Origin: DATARH01 sp963712835
GTDB lineage: Bacteria; Pseudomonadota; Alphaproteobacteria; ATCC43930; CGMCC-115725
NCBI GenBank assembly: GCA_963712835.1
Contig: CAVQJJ010000011.1
Coordinates: 434,001-498,000, forward strand
Reading direction: 5' to 3'
DNA length: 64,000 nt
The first letter of the stretch is position 1. Every line of letters begins with the position of its first letter. Both the position numbers and the translations under genes were made by a program. The notes under the pieces were generated by a model. The model had not been told where the DNA came from and made no database searches. It saw only the letters and a list, made by a program, of their open reading frames with translations. Positions 59,192-64,000 of this stretch are shown here, piece by piece.

Positions 59192-60280
59192 TCAAGCGCT
59201 CCCACCTTCGACCGGGTAGCCTTCGGCGCGCCAGCGCAGCATCCCGCCATTGAGATTGGCGATCTCGCCGAACCCTGCCTGCTGCAAAATCGCCACCGCC
59301 TGTGCCGAGCGGCTGCCGGCGCGGCAGACGGCGACGACCGGCCGCTCGCGCACCAACTCTTCGACCCGCGCGGCAAGCTGGCCGAGCGGGATCAACACCG
59401 CGCCTCCGATATGCCCGAGCGGGCCGGTGAACTCCTCCTCCTCGCGCACGTCGAGTATCTGCACGGGCGCTTGCAGCTCCTCAAGCCCATGCGGGTCGAT
59501 CTCCCAGAAGCCGGCAAAGCTGTAGCGCAGATGCGCCCAGGCCGGGTCGACGCTGGGGTTCATCGCTTCGTTCGCCGCCTCGCCCTTCGGACGCCCGCAG
59601 CACAGATTGGCCGGCACCGCGACATCGAGCAGCTTCGGATGCGCCAGGCGCAGATTGGCCATGTAGCCGATGAAATCGCCCACGCCTATGTCGCCGCCGA
59701 GACGTGGGTTGTAGCGCCGCTCCTCGGCGACACTGGTGACCGTCAATCCGCGATAGTCATGCGCCGGGTAGAGCAGGCACTCGGGCGGCAGGGCGAAGAT
59801 CTGCTCCCGCACCGAGCGGTACATCGCGCCGGGATCGCCCTCCTGGAAGTCGGTACGGCCGCTGCCCCGGATCAGCAGGCAATCGCCGGTGAAAGCCATC
59901 GAATGGTCGTCGAGCACGTAGGTGAGGCAGCCGCCGGTGTGACCCGGTGTCGCGCGCACGAGCAACCGCCGTCCGCCAAAGCTGACGACATCGTCCTGCA
60001 CCAGATAGCGGTCCGCGCCCTCGGCGCCGCTCGCCTTCGACACCATGATCTTGCTGCCCATGCGCTGCTTCAGCAGCGAGGCGCCGGTGACGTGATCGGC
60101 ATGGACATGGGTTTCGAGCGTCGCGATCAGCTTGAGGTCCAATTCGTCGATCAGCGCCGCATCGCGCCGCACCTGCTCGAAAACGGGGTCGATCAGCACC
60201 CCCGCGCGACTTGAATCGTCGCCAAGCAGATAGGTGTAGGTCGAAGACTGCGGGTCGAACAGCTGACGGAAGATCATCAT
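59192..60280 (-). CDS. Persulfide dioxygenase-type MBL protein fused to a rhodanese domain
   Basis: A 362-residue fusion. The N-terminal metallo-beta-lactamase domain (about 1-235) has THVHADHVTGASLLK with the H-x-H-x-D-H ligands, RATPGHTGGC and TGDCLLIRGSGRTDFQEGD. These are characteristic of ETHE1-like persulfide dioxygenases, which oxidise glutathione persulfide to sulfite. The C-terminal rhodanese (about 260-362) has the active cysteine in VVAVCRAGSRSAQAVA and ends LNGGMLRWRAEGYPV. Such fusions can pass sulfane sulfur between domains. The start may be 60280 (MM-I-F) or 60292. No sqr gene lies beside it in this window. Confidence 0.9.
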   Translation of the reverse strand: MMIFRQLFDPQSSTYTYLLGDDSSRAGVLIDPVFEQVRRDAALIDELDLKLIATLETHVHADHVTGASLLKQRMGSKIMVSKASGAEGADRYLVQDDVVSFGGRRLLVRATPGHTGGCLTYVLDDHSMAFTGDCLLIRGSGRTDFQEGDPGAMYRSVREQIFALPPECLLYPAHDYRGLTVTSVAEERRYNPRLGGDIGVGDFIGYMANLRLAHPKLLDVAVPANLCCGRPKGEAANEAMNPSVDPAWAHLRYSFAGFWEIDPHGLEELQAPVQILDVREEEEFTGPLGHIGGAVLIPLGQLAARVEELVRERPVVAVCRAGSRSAQAVAILQQAGFGEIANLNGGMLRWRAEGYPVEGGSA

Positions 60281-60375
60281 CAGCGCCCCCATCCGCGCTG
60301 GTAGGTTAACTATGCGGCAACCGGCTCTAGCCGCGCGGCCGGACGCTATGCTGCCATTATCGCAGGAGGCATGCC

Positions 60376-60831
60376 ATGAGCGAAATTCTGGTGACGCCGT
60401 TTCGCGCCGACGACCGGGCGCGGTGGGGCGAACTGTGGCGCGGCTACCTCGATTTCTACGAAACGACCCTGCCCGAGTCGATCTACGACCATACCTGGGC
60501 GCGGGTGATGGAGGGCAACGCCATCTTCGGCTTCGGCGCGCGGCTCGATAGCGCCAACGCGCCGCTGGTCGGCATCACCCATTATTTGTTCCATGACCAC
60601 GCCTGGTCGCCGAAGCAGGTCTGCTATCTGCAGGACCTGTTTGTCGACGCGACAGTGCGCGGCACCGGATGCGGCCGGGCGCTGATCGAACGGGTGGCGC
60701 AAGTGGCGCGCCAGCAAGATTGCCTGCGGCTCTATTGGACGACCAAGGAGAACAATGCCACGGCCCGCGTGCTCTATGACCGGCTCGCCAAGTTCAATGG
60801 CTTCATCCGCTACGATTACGCGCTCGGATAA
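60376..60831 (+). CDS. GNAT family N-acetyltransferase
   Basis: A 151-residue acetyltransferase. The acetyl-CoA-binding motif A is LFVDATVRGTGCGRALIERV, preceded by YLQD and followed by the motif B segment LYWTTKENNATARVLYDRLA. The start has GGAGGC upstream. The length and W-x-R-Y start are typical of cytosolic GNATs acting on small amines or amino acids. It is divergent from the persulfide dioxygenase gene (95 bp). Confidence 0.9.
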   Translation: MSEILVTPFRADDRARWGELWRGYLDFYETTLPESIYDHTWARVMEGNAIFGFGARLDSANAPLVGITHYLFHDHAWSPKQVCYLQDLFVDATVRGTGCGRALIERVAQVARQQDCLRLYWTTKENNATARVLYDRLAKFNGFIRYDYALG

Positions 60832-60928
60832 CGATGCCATGAGAAACGATTCTCTACTGCAAGTTGGTCGCGCTATGCCATAGTGGCGATCTTCGCTGGA
60901 CCCTTTCAGCGGCGGAGACACAACGCCG

Positions 60929-62176
60929 ATGAGTGACGCCACCGCTAATTCAGGGATGCTGCCACGGCTGCGCGTAGCGCGCCCTCTAACCCGCACCCTA
61001 AGCATTCTCGTTACCGCGATTTTTGCCATCGGCGCGGTTGCCACAGTCGTTGTATGTCAGATCAGCTTTGCCACCCCCGCCGCGGCCGCGGCTATCCTGA
61101 TCAGCGTATTATTGGCAGCCCTTCCAGTGCTGATCTGCCGGGTGCAGGCCACGGCAAAGACCCGTCAGCTGGGACGCCTAGAAAGCATCGCCGATGAGCC
61201 GGCCGCCGCGACACGCTACTACGTCGTCGCCAAAACAGCGATAAGCGCAGTTCATGAAATACGCTTTAGCGCCGACTACACGGTACCCTTACTGACATTT
61301 GTCGCGGTCATGCTGATCGCTTGCCTTATGGTCTTCATGAGCCCGTACGCCTTGCAGGCATTCAACGAACCCAATTTTGTCCTCGGCGGGATGAAGATCG
61401 TCACCACCAGCGACCCCTCCGCGATCGGTGAATATCAGAGAGGCACTTTCGCTGTCATGGTTGCAGCTTTTATTGGCGCTTACGTCTATATGCTCGGGCG
61501 GCTTCTTGATCGTCTCAACAACAACGACTTCTATCCGATCTCGTTTTATTATTACGACGTCCGGATTGTCGTCGCCTGTTTAGTCGCGGCCGTCTTCCGT
61601 CATTCGATCGACAGTTTTCATGCAGCGAACAATCAGTCGCTGATCCTTCTCGGCTTCGTGACCGGTCTCGCCCCCGACCTTTTCATTCTGGCGATGGCCC
61701 GGAAAGCCTTTCAAAGCATCAAGGTTTTCGGCAGCAAGGATGACCCGGACCGCAAAACCCGGCCGAGTGCCCTGCCGCTGCTCATGCTCGACGATTTTAC
61801 CAAGGACAAGGTCGACCGTTTCAACGAATTGGGCATCGATAGCGCGCAAATCCTAGCCTGCCAGAACCCATTTCTGATCTGGCCACGACTGCCATACGAT
61901 CTGGGTCTGATTGTCGACTGGATCGCTGAAGCGCAGCTTTACGCGCTCGTCAAAGAGAACGCCCTGCACGATTTGCGGCGCAAATACGTCACGGACATTT
62001 TCGACCTTTACACGCGGCTTTCCGACGAAAATGCGTGTGCCGAAATTTGCAGCACCATGAAACTCGACCACGCGTCCGCGCCCGCCTTGCTGCAGCAGAT
62101 ATGCGAAGATCAATCGTTCAACCGTCTGAAGCAGGTTCGCGACGCGCTGCTGCCCGGCACCGGACCAGTGCAATAA
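60929..62176 (+). CDS. Integral membrane protein of unknown function, 415 residues
   Basis: I do not recognise this protein. Four or five membrane spans are visible: ILVTAIFAIGAVATVVVCQI (near 27), AILISVLLAALPVLIC (near 55), VPLLTFVAVMLIACLMVFMS (near 120), a helix near 174-190 (AVMVAAFIGAYVYMLG), and RIVVACLVAAVFRHS and ILLGFVTGLAPDLFILAMAR later. A soluble C-terminal region follows with KVDRFNELGIDSAQILACQN and LIVDWIAEAQLYALV, which has the feel of a helix-hairpin-helix or SAM-like fold, then more helices. Codon use is visibly less GC-biased than in the neighbours. It lies alone between a GNAT gene and hemB. It may be acquired. The function is open. Confidence 0.7.
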   Translation: MSDATANSGMLPRLRVARPLTRTLSILVTAIFAIGAVATVVVCQISFATPAAAAAILISVLLAALPVLICRVQATAKTRQLGRLESIADEPAAATRYYVVAKTAISAVHEIRFSADYTVPLLTFVAVMLIACLMVFMSPYALQAFNEPNFVLGGMKIVTTSDPSAIGEYQRGTFAVMVAAFIGAYVYMLGRLLDRLNNNDFYPISFYYYDVRIVVACLVAAVFRHSIDSFHAANNQSLILLGFVTGLAPDLFILAMARKAFQSIKVFGSKDDPDRKTRPSALPLLMLDDFTKDKVDRFNELGIDSAQILACQNPFLIWPRLPYDLGLIVDWIAEAQLYALVKENALHDLRRKYVTDIFDLYTRLSDENACAEICSTMKLDHASAPALLQQICEDQSFNRLKQVRDALLPGTGPVQ

Positions 62177-62254
62177 CGCCCCAACGGCGGCTTATCGGGT
62201 TTGGTGGTATGCTGTAACGGCTCGTCCACCGCTCCGCCGAGGGTAGAAACTCTC

Positions 62255-63268
<1,014 letters not shown>

Positions 63269-64000
63269 CTAAAAGCTGAATGTCAGCGCCGCGGCGCACA
63301 CGTCGTCGGGCCTGTGCTGGCCGTGGAATTCCTCGCTGCGCGTGGTGACGCTGATATCGACGCGCAGCGATCGCGACCATAACAGCGCTACGCCGGCCTC
63401 AGCGTCGCCGACAAGGTCCTTTTTCGGTACGCTGCGGCTGGTGCGGAACGTGTTGCCGTCGAGAAAGATGTTGCGGCCGACCGCACGTCCCTGACTGCCG
63501 ATGAAGAAATACCAGCCGTGCTCGTCTTCATCGAGACCGGCCTGGTTGAAAGAATCGGTGCCGGAGAGCGCCGGGCGCACCCGCACCGGGCCGTAATCGG
63601 CGCCCAGTCCGCGTCCGATCCGCAGCATGCCGCCGACATCGCCGTAGGTGAAGATGTTGCCGGCGGTGACGCCGATTTCCGGCACGACGTCGATGCCAAT
63701 GCCGTCGCCGGGCTCGTCAGCGCCGAGCAGCGGCAGGCGCCACAGCCGCTCGTAGCTGACCATGCCGCCGAATTCGTGCTGGATCTGGCTGCTCCAGCCC
63801 TTGGCCTGCTGGGCGCCGATGAACTGGTGAAATGTGTTTTGCGCCAACTCGCCGAGCGCGCCGGGTCCGACCATGCCGAAATCGATCTCGAAATTCTCCA
63901 GCATGTGCGCGTTGTCGAATGTCAGCGGATTGTCTTGCAGCATGCTGAGGCCGCCGTAGAGCCACCCGGCATAGGGGCGGTCCTTCGGGTCGGGCGGCTT
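63269..64000 (-). CDS. Lipid A deacylase LpxR family protein (DUF2219), C-terminal part
   Basis: An outer-membrane beta-barrel protein, cut by the right edge; 243 residues are visible, ending AAALTFSF with the terminal phenylalanine usual for outer membrane proteins. Its visible part begins KPPDPKDRPYAGWLYGG, which is the DRPYAGW motif of the DUF2219/LpxR family, and continues LENFEIDFGMVGPGALGEL, NTFHQFIGAQQAKGW and SSQIQHEFGG. LpxR removes the 3'-acyloxyacyl group of lipid A. The catalytic asparagine/aspartate region near the N-terminus is outside the window. The stop is directly adjacent to hemB's stop (63268/63269), tail to tail. Confidence 0.87.
   Translation of the reverse strand, partial: KPPDPKDRPYAGWLYGGLSMLQDNPLTFDNAHMLENFEIDFGMVGPGALGELAQNTFHQFIGAQQAKGWSSQIQHEFGGMVSYERLWRLPLLGADEPGDGIGIDVVPEIGVTAGNIFTYGDVGGMLRIGRGLGADYGPVRVRPALSGTDSFNQAGLDEDEHGWYFFIGSQGRAVGRNIFLDGNTFRTSRSVPKKDLVGDAEAGVALLWSRSLRVDISVTTRSEEFHGQHRPDDVCAAALTFSF

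Overview
This is a 64 kb stretch of GC-rich chromosomal DNA from an alphaproteobacterium, probably a soil or freshwater heterotroph. The basis is the GC-rich codon use, a HemB with a Mg-type (non-cysteine) metal region, a homospermidine synthase, a MeaB GTPase, RmuC, a LpxR-type lipid A deacylase homologue, and intergenic palindromic repeats of the GTCATTGCGAG kind seen in many alphaproteobacteria. I cannot name the genus. I found no rRNA, tRNA, CRISPR array, insertion sequence or prophage.

Most of the window is a loose catabolic archipelago in which small divergent or convergent units alternate. Positions 1-4920 hold a truncated amidohydrolase and two paralogous amidohydrolase-2 enzymes flanking an aromatic-acid-type MFS importer, followed by a CobW-type metallochaperone GTPase (5065-6171). 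Positions 6182-14018 carry a GNAT/RidA pair, two TauD-type dioxygenases, a dienelactone hydrolase, a hexapeptide acetyltransferase and a ThDP decarboxylase-type enzyme. Positions 14247-21689 carry a LysR regulator divergent from a cupin and an internally duplicated bicupin, then an amidohydrolase, an LLM flavin monooxygenase and a second ThDP enzyme with a coupled small protein.

Positions 21861-25379 are a signalling block: a REC-EAL c-di-GMP phosphodiesterase, a REC-HPt protein and a membrane histidine kinase broken by a frameshift. The block is bracketed by a degenerate copy of the 5' end of the neighbouring ThDP gene, which suggests a duplication or insertion. An XRE regulator, an IlvD/Edd dehydratase and a MazEF module follow. 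Positions 28635-36853 contain N-formylglutamate amidohydrolase, a glutamine-synthetase-like ligase, an ABC exporter, homospermidine synthase with a small membrane protein, and a DsbD/ScsB-type reductase.

Positions 37018-47309 are again metabolic: SDR, an unrecognised 491-residue protein, FMN hydroxyacid oxidase, HpaI-type aldolase, VOC protein, D-2-hydroxyacid dehydrogenase, SnoaL-like protein, a Tat-exported amidohydrolase, a VapBC module, a MaoC-like protein and an Asp/Glu racemase-like protein. The rest (47378-64000) has an SDR, MeaB, a frameshifted ketopantoate reductase, a FecR protein with a 15-bp tandem repeat, a second FWPxD small membrane protein, an amidohydrolase with an MFS importer, a second LLM oxidoreductase, RmuC, a persulfide dioxygenase-rhodanese fusion, a GNAT, an unrecognised membrane protein, HemB and a partial LpxR homologue.

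No clearly new multi-gene system stands out. The best leads are the split kinase locus with its duplicated ThDP leader, the unrecognised membrane protein at 60929-62176, the unrecognised protein beside the hydroxyacid oxidase, and the two small FWPxD membrane proteins.
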